A stretch of 64,000 bases of DNA from UBA8437 sp964646205 (GTDB taxonomy: Bacteria > Planctomycetota > Planctomycetia > Planctomycetales > Planctomycetaceae). Positions 26,136 to 35,203 of this stretch are shown piece by piece. Positions within the stretch are counted from its first letter, which is position 1. The number at the start of each line of letters is the position of its first letter. The notes under the pieces are model-generated. The model did no database searches. It was not told the DNA's origin and saw only the letters and a list, made by a program, of their open reading frames with translations. Both the position numbers and the translations under genes were made by a program. The stretch spans positions 1 to 64,000 of the forward strand of contig CAZYAZ010000024.1 in NCBI GenBank assembly GCA_964646205.1. The letters are read 5' to 3'.

Positions 26136-27587
26136 ATGGCAACACCGACGCCCCCTCCTGGCCCAGCCCACCCGCTGTCGCGACGAGCCTTGCTCGAACG
26201 CGCTGGCACCGGAATGGGCATGCTTGGCCTGGCCACCGTACTCCAACAGGCCGGCGAACTGGGTGCACAACCACCTGTCATCCCACCATCCACCGACCGA
26301 TCCACTCACCCCCTCGCCCCACGCCCTCCGCACTTCCCCGGGTCAGCATCCAGGGTCGTCCATCTGTTCATGAACGGTGGTCCATCACAGGTCGACACAT
26401 TTGACCCCAAACCCGAACTCACCAAGCGGCATGGCCAACCGCTCCCCACTCGCAACCTGAGAACCGAACGCAAGACCGGCGCCGCGATGGGCTCCCCCTT
26501 CCGTTTCCGGCCCCGCGGCGACTCCGGATTGCCCGTCAGCGAATTATTCACAAAGACTGCCGCCCACATCGACGACATGTGCATCATCCGATCCATGCAA
26601 GCCGATGTGCCAAACCACGAACCCTCCCTGATGCTCATGAACTGCGGCGACGCGAGGCTGCCCCGGCCCAGCCTCGGTTCCTGGCTCACCTATGGACTCG
26701 GATCGGAAAACCAGGACCTGCCCGGATTCCTGGTACTTTGCCCGGGTGGATACCCCATCTTCGAGACTCGCAACTGGCGAAGTGCCTTCCTACCCGGCGC
26801 CTACCAGGGCACCCACATTGACACCAAGCAGACTGACGTCCGCAAACTGATTGCCAACATCTCCAATTCCCGTTTCTCATCCAGGGGACAACGCCAACAG
26901 ATCGATCTGCTCGGACGACTCAACCGCCTGCACCGGGACCGTCGCGAGGGTGACGGGCGACTGGATGCGCGGCTGCAAAGTTTCGAACTCGCTTTTCGAA
27001 TGCAAACGGCGGGGACCGACGCATTCGACATTTCCCGTGAACCAAAACACATCCAGCAACTCTATGGCGACACTCTGCACGGCCGACAGATGCTGATCAC
27101 GCGACGATTGATCGAACGTGGAGTCCGTTGTGTCCAGGTCTGGACAGGCGCGGGCCAACCCTGGGACAACCACAATCAACTCGAAAAGAATCATGGCAAA
27201 CTGGCTGGGGACTGGGACCAACCCATCGCAGCCTTCCTGACCGACCTCAAGCAGCGGGGCCTGTTCGATTCCACCCTGGTCTTGTGGGGGGGCGAATTCG
27301 GCCGGACACCGGTCGCCGAATTCCCAGCTCTAAACGGACGAGACCACAACCACTATGGATTCACCTGCTGGCTGGCCGGAGGGGGCGTGCGGGGCGGCCA
27401 GGCCTATGGTGCCACGGACGATTTCGGGTTCCGTGCCGTCGAAAACCCGGTCCACGTCCACGACTTGCATGCCACCATGTTGCACCTGCTGGGGTTTGAC
27501 CACGAGCGGCTGACCTACAGATTTGCCGGCCGAGACTTCAGGCTCACCGATGTCCACGGCGACGTGGTTCGGCAATTGATCGCGTAG
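26136..27587 (+). CDS. DUF1501 Tat-exported protein (sulfatase-like fold)
   Basis: About 483 residues from the ATG at MATPTPPP; a TTG 24 bases earlier is possible but would overlap the PSD stop. A Tat-like start (SRRALLERAGTG) gives export. Family motifs: VVHLFMNGGPSQVDTFDPKPEL, GLPVSELFTKTAAHIDDM, FLPGAYQGTHID, RGVRCVQVWTG and the C-terminal VLWGGEFGRTPVAEFP with GRDHNHYGFTCWLAGGG. DUF1501 resembles the alkaline-phosphatase/sulfatase superfamily, though true activity is unknown. Paired with the preceding PSD gene. Confidence 0.9.
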   Translation: MATPTPPPGPAHPLSRRALLERAGTGMGMLGLATVLQQAGELGAQPPVIPPSTDRSTHPLAPRPPHFPGSASRVVHLFMNGGPSQVDTFDPKPELTKRHGQPLPTRNLRTERKTGAAMGSPFRFRPRGDSGLPVSELFTKTAAHIDDMCIIRSMQADVPNHEPSLMLMNCGDARLPRPSLGSWLTYGLGSENQDLPGFLVLCPGGYPIFETRNWRSAFLPGAYQGTHIDTKQTDVRKLIANISNSRFSSRGQRQQIDLLGRLNRLHRDRREGDGRLDARLQSFELAFRMQTAGTDAFDISREPKHIQQLYGDTLHGRQMLITRRLIERGVRCVQVWTGAGQPWDNHNQLEKNHGKLAGDWDQPIAAFLTDLKQRGLFDSTLVLWGGEFGRTPVAEFPALNGRDHNHYGFTCWLAGGGVRGGQAYGATDDFGFRAVENPVHVHDLHATMLHLLGFDHERLTYRFAGRDFRLTDVHGDVVRQLIA

Positions 27588-27623
27588 CAGCAGTCCGACT
27601 CACGCCCCACGACGGGCACCGCG

Positions 27624-28550
27624 TCAAACGTCACATGCAGTGACAGCCTGCTGCAACCCCTTCCACGGGTCACCGGTCGGGATAAATTCCTGGCCGACGT
27701 AACCTGTGTATCCGCCCGCGAGCAATGCCCGCATGATCGGTGGATAGTTGATCTCCTGCCGATCGTCCAATTCACCACGGCCCGGATTGCCCGCCGTGTG
27801 AACATGAGCAATCGCATCCTTCAACTGGCCAATCCGACGAATCACGTCTCCGTCCATGATCTGCACGTGGTAAATGTCAAAGAGCAATTTCAGACTCGGT
27901 GACCCCACCCGGTTGATGATCTCCATCACGTAATCGACGTGATCTCCCTGGTAACCGGGATGCCCCTTCATCGGATGGCTGGTGTCGCGGGTATTCAACA
28001 TCTCCAGCGCGAGTGTCACTTTCTTCTTCTCTGCGTAGCCCACGATCTGCTTGTAACCAGCCACACAATTCCGAACCCCGTCTTCCCGGGAAATCTGGGG
28101 GCTCTTCTTGTCATCAGGATCGACTGCCGAATAGCCCGTAAAACTGATCACGCACGGAGTGCCAAACTCCGACGCCGCATCAATCGACTTCCTGGTGGCT
28201 GCAATCACCTGGTCGTGAAACTTCGGATTGTTGAAGCCGCGAACAAAGGGCGGCCCCTCTCCCATATCGATCCCCGCAAGGGCACAGGCCAGCCCATGCT
28301 TCCGAAGCACCGGCCACTCCGATGGCGGGCACAACTCCACGCTGGCACAGCCCAGCTTGGTCGCAACCTCACACATCTCGCTGGTCGACCACGTTGAACT
28401 GAAACACCAGTGAACAATCGACTGACGAATCCGCCTCTTCCGGTCGCCAGCACGCGCCGAAACCGAGACGGAGGAGGAGGCCCCCAATGCGACGCCACTA
28501 CCGGCCGCCTTCAACACGTCACGTCGACTCATTTTATCGCCACTCTCCAT
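27624..28550 (-). CDS. Tat-exported sugar isomerase/epimerase-like TIM barrel (hydroxypyruvate isomerase type)
   Basis: 308 residues. Tat signal (SRRDVLKAAGSGVALGASS). Body is an AP endonuclease-2/xylose-isomerase-like barrel: IVHWCFSSTWSTSEMCEVAT, then LALEMLNTRD (metal Glu), LLFDIYHVQIMDGD, IAHVHTAGNPGRGELD and GQEFIP. The EMLN, DIYH and HTAGNPGR motifs are those of hydroxypyruvate isomerase (Hyi). Export of such an enzyme is common in planctomycetes. Substrate is probably a small sugar acid or a carbohydrate breakdown product; unverified. Confidence 0.85.
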   Translation of the reverse strand: MESGDKMSRRDVLKAAGSGVALGASSSVSVSARAGDRKRRIRQSIVHWCFSSTWSTSEMCEVATKLGCASVELCPPSEWPVLRKHGLACALAGIDMGEGPPFVRGFNNPKFHDQVIAATRKSIDAASEFGTPCVISFTGYSAVDPDDKKSPQISREDGVRNCVAGYKQIVGYAEKKKVTLALEMLNTRDTSHPMKGHPGYQGDHVDYVMEIINRVGSPSLKLLFDIYHVQIMDGDVIRRIGQLKDAIAHVHTAGNPGRGELDDRQEINYPPIMRALLAGGYTGYVGQEFIPTGDPWKGLQQAVTACDV

Positions 28551-28577
28551 CGTCCAACTCCACTGGGGACAATTCTC

Positions 28578-29771
28578 TCAGTCACCGACGGTCGCGCAAA
28601 ACGTGATAGCCGTCAGGGCATACACCGCGGCAACACGAACCAGTTCCGCCACGGGACATTCTTCATTGACCGTGTGTGCTCCCAGCGCGGCCGGGCCGTG
28701 AGTGATAGCGGGAACGCCGCCGGCGGCAACGAACGCATTGCCATCGTCAACAAAGGGTTTGGACCCAAACGGCAATTCAGCCCCGGCCGTCCCACTGACA
28801 GCCGCCTGGAACGATTGGACCAACTGATCATCTTCCGCAATCTCGTACGCATCTCGTGACACCCGAAAATCCGCATCAACACGGGTCCCAGTCTCGTCGG
28901 CCACCGAGGCGAGAATCCTTTCGAATTGCTCTCGCACTGCTTCAATCGTCGTCCCCGGCAACCATCGCCGGGTCCCTTCGACCATCAACTGCGTTGGCGA
29001 CTGGTTGAACATCTCGCCGGAATGCACCTGGCCGACAAACAGGCTTTCACGCCCCGCCAGGGGGTGCACCAGTTTTTCCAACTCAGCGTCCAGAGCCGTA
29101 AAGCGATCAATGAGCTTCGCTCCGGCGGCAATCACGCTGGGCTGATCGATCCCTCCCAGGACTTCGTGGCACGGCTCTCCGTCGCGCGTCACCCGCACTT
29201 GAAACATCGCCTGCCCCCGCCCCACCACGGGGCAATTGTGGCAGTGGTATTCGGGCAACAGGACCGCATCACCAACGTACCCCTCCGCGATCAACGAATT
29301 GACCTGCGAACCATCCCCCCAGGGGACCTCGTGGAGGTCGTGAGCCGTCAACATCACTCCGCCAGCCGGCAACAGGTCTCCGTCACGCAACACTCGCATC
29401 GCCTCGACCGCAGCAGCAACACCGCCCTTCATGTCCGACACACCGCTGCCATACATGACTCCGCCCTCAATGCGCGGCGGCACGAACGGCAAGTGAACCG
29501 TGTCGAGGTGACCGTTGAATTGCAACACACGTCCGGGCCGTCCCGTGTCGAACCGGGCGACAACCGCCGGCGCCGCCTCATATCCGGCCACCGGGCGTTC
29601 CACGTCGAAACCCGCTTCGGAAAGGATACTCGCCAACCGGTCAGCCACCTCACCGGCCGACCTCGTTGGACTGGGGGTCCCCACAAGCGCAGTGGCTGTG
29701 TCCAACAGCCTGGACTCATCGACGGTTTCCCGGACCTGGGAAACCACGGTTTCATTCAGCATCACAGACAT
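28578..29771 (-). CDS. M20-family metallopeptidase (ArgE/DapE-like)
   Basis: 397 residues. Metal site: FNGHLDTVHLP, GVSDMKGGVAAA, LLPEYHCHNCPV and ITHGPAALGAHTVNEE. The usual catalytic Glu-Glu pair (as in DEEVG) reads LHEVPWG, so the first position (general base) is His. This may be a family trait or an altered activity. The dimerisation lid domain (about 180-300) is present. Acts on N-acylated amino acids or small peptides. It is 27 bases from the upstream sugar-isomerase gene and shares its direction; the C39-like gene diverges from its start. Confidence 0.83.
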   Translation of the reverse strand: MSVMLNETVVSQVRETVDESRLLDTATALVGTPSPTRSAGEVADRLASILSEAGFDVERPVAGYEAAPAVVARFDTGRPGRVLQFNGHLDTVHLPFVPPRIEGGVMYGSGVSDMKGGVAAAVEAMRVLRDGDLLPAGGVMLTAHDLHEVPWGDGSQVNSLIAEGYVGDAVLLPEYHCHNCPVVGRGQAMFQVRVTRDGEPCHEVLGGIDQPSVIAAGAKLIDRFTALDAELEKLVHPLAGRESLFVGQVHSGEMFNQSPTQLMVEGTRRWLPGTTIEAVREQFERILASVADETGTRVDADFRVSRDAYEIAEDDQLVQSFQAAVSGTAGAELPFGSKPFVDDGNAFVAAGGVPAITHGPAALGAHTVNEECPVAELVRVAAVYALTAITFCATVGD

Positions 29772-29818
29772 GGGGAAGGGGTCCTGATTACGACCGACGG
29801 AATTGCTGTTCGCGGATT

Positions 29819-30859
29819 ATGCGACATTCCACCGCGCTTGTCGTCATTGGAAACCGATTGGCCTTTGAGCAGGCGTCGCCCCCCACCCCTCGAACCGGCC
29901 GTCTCGGCCCGAACCCCGGACTTTCAAGAGAACAGGACCACTTGCTGGAAACGTTCTCCCGAGTCGTCAGAATAGCAGCGTCAGACTGGGGCAAAAACTT
30001 GCAAGACTTGTATCTCGGAATTGCGCTGATGGCACTGCTGTCAGTCGGCACCTTCGTGCTGGGCATTGGACTGGCACGCGGCCACCATTGGATCGGCAAC
30101 GGCCTGGCCATCGCGACCGTGCTACTGACCATCCTCTATGTCCGCTTCTTCTGGGACGACATCCGTCTTGCCCGGCTCGTGCCCGTTTCCAACCTGATCA
30201 TTGTCGGCAACGGCCTGCCGCTGATGTCGACGTTTCTGGCCGGAATCGTCTGGCGGAGAATTCGTCACTGGCGTCGCTTTGTTGGAGTAACCGCCCTTTG
30301 GATTGCCGGGCTTTACGCACTCGCCTCCCCGTTACTGGCACGCACCCCGGCCTGCAGCACCAACTGGGAGAACATTGACGATTTTGGGATGCGCGTTTGT
30401 ATTCAAACCACACCGGCCACTTGCACGCCCGCCTGTGCAGCCACTCTGCTGGGACTCTATGGCATCGAAACGACCGAGTCCGAAATGGCCCGCCTGTGCC
30501 TGACCAGTAACAATGGAACCAACTGGGCCGGACTCTACCACGGCCTGAAAGCCAAGACCCGCAACACGCCCTGGGACGTCATGGTCCTGGCGGGTTCACT
30601 GAAGCAACTACGGGGCCCCGTCATCATCTCCGTCGGACTTCCCCACGACGTGGCCACCGATTCGTACTACCGCACAAAGTGGATCTGGAACCCCGGCGAG
30701 CAACATTCGGTAATCCTTCTCGGGACCAACTCAAAAGGACTCCTCCAGATCGTTGACCCGGCCCCTGAAATCCAGGGCGAGACTTGGTTCCCCCAGGACC
30801 TCGGCGTCTTGTGGCGAGGTCAGGGCATGGCGTTGGTCCGTCGCGGGTCCACACGCTAG
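29819..30859 (+). CDS. Membrane-anchored C39-like cysteine peptidase
   Basis: About 346 residues from the first ATG after the divergent M20 gene; a TTG 123 bases later (LLETFSRVV) is also plausible. Three or four membrane helices occupy about 65-175. The C-terminal domain is papain-like: TTPATCTPACAATLLGLYGIE contains the catalytic Cys (about residue 202), GEQHSVILLG the His, and IVDPAPE the Asp. In bacteriocin exporters this domain trims leader peptides. Here there is no ABC transporter, so it may process membrane or periplasmic peptides. Substrate unknown. Confidence 0.75.
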   Translation: MRHSTALVVIGNRLAFEQASPPTPRTGRLGPNPGLSREQDHLLETFSRVVRIAASDWGKNLQDLYLGIALMALLSVGTFVLGIGLARGHHWIGNGLAIATVLLTILYVRFFWDDIRLARLVPVSNLIIVGNGLPLMSTFLAGIVWRRIRHWRRFVGVTALWIAGLYALASPLLARTPACSTNWENIDDFGMRVCIQTTPATCTPACAATLLGLYGIETTESEMARLCLTSNNGTNWAGLYHGLKAKTRNTPWDVMVLAGSLKQLRGPVIISVGLPHDVATDSYYRTKWIWNPGEQHSVILLGTNSKGLLQIVDPAPEIQGETWFPQDLGVLWRGQGMALVRRGSTR

Positions 30860-30866
30860 CCGCCCG

Positions 30867-30895
30867 ATGACAGCTTGACGCCATTCGGATACGAT
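30867..30895 (+). promoter_or_regulatory. Putative sigma70-type promoter for the protease fusion gene
   Basis: ATGACA (30867-30872) and TACGAT (30890-30895) are separated by 17 bases, close to TTGACA and TATAAT, and lie 35 bases before the ATG of the next gene. Pattern match only. Confidence 0.35.
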
Positions 30896-30929
30896 TGCCC
30901 GCAGTTGTTCGTACCGTGGGAACCCATCC

Positions 30930-33212
30930 ATGCGCATCACCTGTCTCGTCCCGTTGCTGCTGACGCTGGCCGTCATTCCAACACCGCCCAGCCTGTTCTC
31001 GGCCCAGGACGCCCCGGCTTCTGACAAAACCAAAACACCCGACCAACAAACGCTCTCGGCCGAAGAACTCGCCAAGAAGGCAATGAAATCAATCGTGGTC
31101 GTCCAGTTTGCCGGCCGCGACGGACGCAACCGCGGACTGGGCACAGGTTTCATCATCGACGCGAGTGGCCTCATTGCCACCAACATGCATGTCATCGGAG
31201 AGGCCCGCCCGATCACGGTCACCACTTCCGATGGAAAAAAACACAAGGTCACAGCCATCCACGCCACCGAGCGAGCGATGGACCTGGCCATCCTCAAGAT
31301 CGACGCACAGGGACTCGCCCCACTCACGTTGGCCGACTCGGACAAAATCCGCCAGGGCCAGCCAATTGTGGCCCTGGGCAATCCACTGGGACTGAAACTC
31401 AGCGTCGTTCGCGGCATTGTCTCTGGTTCTCGAGACATCGAGGGCAAACCAATGATCCAGTTGGCCGTTCCTATCGAGGAAGGCAACAGCGGCGGCCCGG
31501 CACTTGATGCCCAGGGCCGGGTGATTGGAATCCTGACAATGAAACACCGCTTCACTGACAACCTCGGCTTTGCCGTGGCAATCAACGCCCTGAAGCCCCT
31601 GATAAAAAAGCCCAATCCGATTCCAATCGATCGTTGGCTGACCATTGGCACCCTCGACAAAGCCGACTGGCGGATTCACCACGGAGCCCGCTGGCGGCAA
31701 CGTGCCGGCCGGATTCATGTTGAAGATCCAGGGAGCGGTTTCGGCGGCCGCGCGCTGTGTTTCTCGCAACAACAAACCCCGGAAGGCACCTATGAAGTCC
31801 AGGCTCGAGTCAAGCTTCACGATGACGATGGAGCCGCCGGACTGATTTTTTGTGCCGATGGAGCAGATCAACATTACGGATTCTATCCCACCAGTGGCCA
31901 GATGCGTCTCACACGGTTTGACGGACCGACGGTCACCTCCTGGGCCATTCTCAAGACACTGCCAATCCCCACCTACCGACCGGGTGACTGGAACACGCTC
32001 AAGGTCCGCGTCACACCAGAAACCATTTCCTGTTATCTCAACGACAAATTGGTCATCGAAACCAACGACACTCGTTACCGAACACGGACCGTGGGACTGG
32101 CGAAATTCCGTCACACCCGCGCTGAATTCCGATCGTTCCGGGTCGCCAAGACATTACCGGCGACCGGACCGACTCAAAAAGCCATCGCCACCATTATCGA
32201 CCTCGTCAAGAAACTCCCGGAGGAGGGCAATTTCTCCTCGGAACTGGTCAACAAGTTGGCCCCCCAGGGAGACTCCGCACCACAAGTCCTCAGAGACCGC
32301 GCCCGTTCGCTCGAAAAACAGGCCACCCGTCTTCGGGAATTGGCCGGCCAGGTACACCACAGCAGAGCCCTGCAAGAAATCCAAAAGGCACTCAACCACC
32401 CCGACGAGAAGATCGACCTCCTGCACGCCGCACTTCTAATCGCGTGGCTGGACAATGACGAAGTCGACGTGGACGCCTACAGGCAACTGTTCACCCGTAT
32501 GGCCAAGACTCTCAAGGCCACGCTCCCCAAGGACGCGACGCCGACCCACAAATCCATTGCCCTCGACAAGTTCTTTTTCAATGTGCAGGGATTTCACGGA
32601 AGCCGGATCGACTACTACAGCAAGTCCAACAGCTACCTCAATGAGGTCATTGACGACCGTGAGGGGCTCCCAATCTCCTTGTCGGTCGTCTACATGGAAC
32701 TTGGCCGTCGGATCGGATTGAACGTGGACGGTGTCGGCCTGCCCGGCCACTTCGTGGTGCGAGTGCCGACCGACAAGGAAGGCCAGGGGCGTTTGATCGA
32801 CGTGTTCGACGGAGGCCGCACGATGCCGGCCACCGAAGCCGAACAACGAATCACCGAATCATTTCAGCAACCACCAACCGCCGACCAGCGGAAACAGGTC
32901 ATCGCCGAATTCCTCAAGGCCGCCAAGCGCAAGGCCATCCTGGTCCGAATGCTCGGCAATCTCAGCGGCAGTGCCCGCCAACGATCCGACGAAGCGGCTG
33001 TCCGGCGTTACGCCGATGTGATCCTGACAGTCGACCCAAAAAACTGGACCCAGCGTGGCATGAGAATCCAGTTGTCACTGCGAAGTGGCCTGTACGATGC
33101 GGCACTGGCCGACATCGACTGGCTGCTCGAAAACCAGACCGACGTCATCGACGTCGATCAACTGCGAGCTTTGCGTCGCCAGGTTGAACAAGCCAGGGCA
33201 TCGCAGCGCTAA
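30930..33212 (+). CDS. Secreted trypsin-like protease fused to DUF1080-like and SirB1-type domains
   Basis: 760 residues with a signal peptide (cleavage near SLFSAQ). Domain 1, residues about 45-235: HtrA-like serine protease with His87 (ATNMHVIG), Asp118 (AMDLAILK) and Ser187 (EEGNSGGPAL), all present; no PDZ domain. Domain 2, about 240-407: a beta-sandwich like DUF1080/LamG (TYEVQARVKLHDDDGAAGLI, FRSFRVAK). Domain 3, about 480-760: SirB1-type transglutaminase-like fold (SNSYLNEVIDDREGLPISLS, VYMELGRRIGL, VGLPGHFVVRV). The last family lacks a clear catalytic Cys. Possibly a periplasmic quality-control protease; a putative promoter precedes it. Confidence 0.86.
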   Translation: MRITCLVPLLLTLAVIPTPPSLFSAQDAPASDKTKTPDQQTLSAEELAKKAMKSIVVVQFAGRDGRNRGLGTGFIIDASGLIATNMHVIGEARPITVTTSDGKKHKVTAIHATERAMDLAILKIDAQGLAPLTLADSDKIRQGQPIVALGNPLGLKLSVVRGIVSGSRDIEGKPMIQLAVPIEEGNSGGPALDAQGRVIGILTMKHRFTDNLGFAVAINALKPLIKKPNPIPIDRWLTIGTLDKADWRIHHGARWRQRAGRIHVEDPGSGFGGRALCFSQQQTPEGTYEVQARVKLHDDDGAAGLIFCADGADQHYGFYPTSGQMRLTRFDGPTVTSWAILKTLPIPTYRPGDWNTLKVRVTPETISCYLNDKLVIETNDTRYRTRTVGLAKFRHTRAEFRSFRVAKTLPATGPTQKAIATIIDLVKKLPEEGNFSSELVNKLAPQGDSAPQVLRDRARSLEKQATRLRELAGQVHHSRALQEIQKALNHPDEKIDLLHAALLIAWLDNDEVDVDAYRQLFTRMAKTLKATLPKDATPTHKSIALDKFFFNVQGFHGSRIDYYSKSNSYLNEVIDDREGLPISLSVVYMELGRRIGLNVDGVGLPGHFVVRVPTDKEGQGRLIDVFDGGRTMPATEAEQRITESFQQPPTADQRKQVIAEFLKAAKRKAILVRMLGNLSGSARQRSDEAAVRRYADVILTVDPKNWTQRGMRIQLSLRSGLYDAALADIDWLLENQTDVIDVDQLRALRRQVEQARASQR

Positions 33213-35203
33213 CGACTCAGCGCCATCCGCGCCACACGCCCGAATCGGCCAACCCCGCCTTCCGGGGCGACGTCGCCGATCATCACCGGCAACCACATGG
33301 GCCTGTCAACACGCTCGTCAGGCAACCGGTCGATCATGGGCAACTCGCCCGGCGCATTCTCCACACGCAACTGATCGGCCGGAGCCGGGTAAAGAAACAG
33401 CTTGCGGGACGACACGAGCTTGGCGAGCGTGGCAGCGAGTTCCTGCGGGATCCCGTACCACAGCACAATATTGGGATCGCTTCGCAGTGCCAGACCCTGC
33501 CCACCCTCGGTTTCAACGAACGGCTCGAAATCATCGACCAGTTCAGCGAACGCCACTTCGCCGCGACGACGCACATATTCCACCAGAGCGGCCGGAACCT
33601 GTCCGTGCTCGGCCAATGCCAACCACTCCGCGTCACCATCCTCCACCTCCGTGTCCGCTTCGAATTTCACCTCCTCGGTGTGGCCTTGTTCTTCCTCCAG
33701 CATCTGCACAACACGACTGTCCGGTGTCGCCGGACGGCAACGATCCCGCGCCCATTCGCGGAGTTCGAAAATCTGCTCCTCCATCGTCACCGACAAGGGA
33801 ACAGTTTCCTCGCGAGAGTTCTCCAGATCTTTCTGCGTTAACACCCGCCCCTGGTTGTAACACTCCACCAGTGCTGTCACGACGATCTGTTCGATCTCCG
33901 CGCCGCTGTACCCCTCTGTTTGTCTGGCCAAGGCCTCCACGTCGTACTTGCCTGGTTTCCAGCCTCGCTTGGACAGGTGGATATCAAAAATTGGTTTCCG
34001 TTCATGAAAGTTGGGCAGGTTCACGAAAAACAACTCGTCGAACCGGCCACGCCGCAGCATTTCCGGGGGAAGTCGATGAATCGAATTGGCCGTGGCCACA
34101 ACAAATACCTGCGAACGGTGCTCCTGCATCCAGGTCAGGAACCGACCAAGCATTCGGGTCATGGTCGTTTCCTGGGCCATTTCTCCGCTACCGGAAAACC
34201 CCTTGTCGATCTCGTCGATCCAAAGGACCGCCGGTGCGATCGTCTCCATCAAATTCAACACGTACCGCATGTTCTGTTCGGATTGTCCCTGGTCAGACGC
34301 CAACAGGTTCGACACATCCAGACGCACTAGCGGGAAGCTGAGAAGCTGGGCGATCGCCCGAGAAATCAACGATTTTCCACACCCCTGGACACCGAGCAGG
34401 AACACGCCCTTGGGAGTCGGCACTCCCTGTTCCTGGGCGCGGGTGCTGAACGCGTTGGCCCGTTGTCCGATCCACTCTTTCAGTCCTTCCAGGCCGCCCA
34501 CATCGGCCAGCCCTTCTTCGAGATCGTGAAATTCCAGCAGATCCGACCCCTGCACCAGGTGCTTCTTTTCCGAAACAAGTTGCCGGAACATGTCGTCATC
34601 GACCTCATCCCGACCCAGCAGCGCGCGAGCCAGCGCCTTGCGTCCCTCGCGAGCCGTCAACCCGAGCACCGCCTTCAACAGGCGTTCCTCCGATGCCGGA
34701 TCAAACTCAAGCGCAGCCTCGCCCAGTTCTCGACGATCCGACAGGACCTCGACCAACTGCTCTCGCATTTCCTCCAGCCCTGGCAAGGGCAGATCCATTG
34801 CCACAGCCTCGGTCTGCAATTCAACGGGGATCTGGCACACCGGCCCCACGAACAGCAATGTTTTTCCGTGTTCGGTCAGAGTCGGAACCAGGTCCCTCAA
34901 TCGCCGTACGATCGCCGGATCATCCAGAAACGGATGAAAGTCTTTCATCAGGAACACGTGGTTGGGCGGATAGGCCGTGACCTCGTCCAAAAAAGCAGCC
35001 GGATCATCCAGAGTTGTGTCACTCGAAACAGAGGGTTGCCAGCCGGACGTCGACGACCAGGTCACCAGCCCTCGTTCGATTTCCAACGCCAACTCCGACA
35101 ACTCGCTCTCCCAACGATCTTCCTCCCACGTCTTGAGAAACAACATCGTGTATCGCGAAAGGACGCGTGAACGGAGTGTGTCGAGAGCTTCTGAAGTGCT
35201 CAT
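33209..35203 (-). CDS. AAA+ ATPase, Ycf46-like
   Basis: 664 residues. N-terminal about 230 residues are alpha-helical and recall the Ycf46-type inactive AAA half. The active domain has Walker A GVQGCGKS (271-278), Walker B VLWIDEID (326-333), sensor-type FVVATANSIHRLP, arginines in LRRGRFDELF, and the lid with TEGYSGAEIEQIV. A Glu/Asp-rich linker (about 505-535) precedes a C-terminal domain with no recognised family. Ycf46 proteins are linked to stress and carbon regulation in cyanobacteria. Its start overlaps the TIR gene stop by four bases (ATGA), so the two are translated together. Confidence 0.85.
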   Translation of the reverse strand: MSTSEALDTLRSRVLSRYTMLFLKTWEEDRWESELSELALEIERGLVTWSSTSGWQPSVSSDTTLDDPAAFLDEVTAYPPNHVFLMKDFHPFLDDPAIVRRLRDLVPTLTEHGKTLLFVGPVCQIPVELQTEAVAMDLPLPGLEEMREQLVEVLSDRRELGEAALEFDPASEERLLKAVLGLTAREGRKALARALLGRDEVDDDMFRQLVSEKKHLVQGSDLLEFHDLEEGLADVGGLEGLKEWIGQRANAFSTRAQEQGVPTPKGVFLLGVQGCGKSLISRAIAQLLSFPLVRLDVSNLLASDQGQSEQNMRYVLNLMETIAPAVLWIDEIDKGFSGSGEMAQETTMTRMLGRFLTWMQEHRSQVFVVATANSIHRLPPEMLRRGRFDELFFVNLPNFHERKPIFDIHLSKRGWKPGKYDVEALARQTEGYSGAEIEQIVVTALVECYNQGRVLTQKDLENSREETVPLSVTMEEQIFELREWARDRCRPATPDSRVVQMLEEEQGHTEEVKFEADTEVEDGDAEWLALAEHGQVPAALVEYVRRRGEVAFAELVDDFEPFVETEGGQGLALRSDPNIVLWYGIPQELAATLAKLVSSRKLFLYPAPADQLRVENAPGELPMIDRLPDERVDRPMWLPVMIGDVAPEGGVGRFGRVARMALSR

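Noticed and set aside
31089..32114. 341-codon minus-strand frame
   Set aside because: Antisense to the trypsin-DUF1080-SirB1 gene, which contains a complete catalytic triad.
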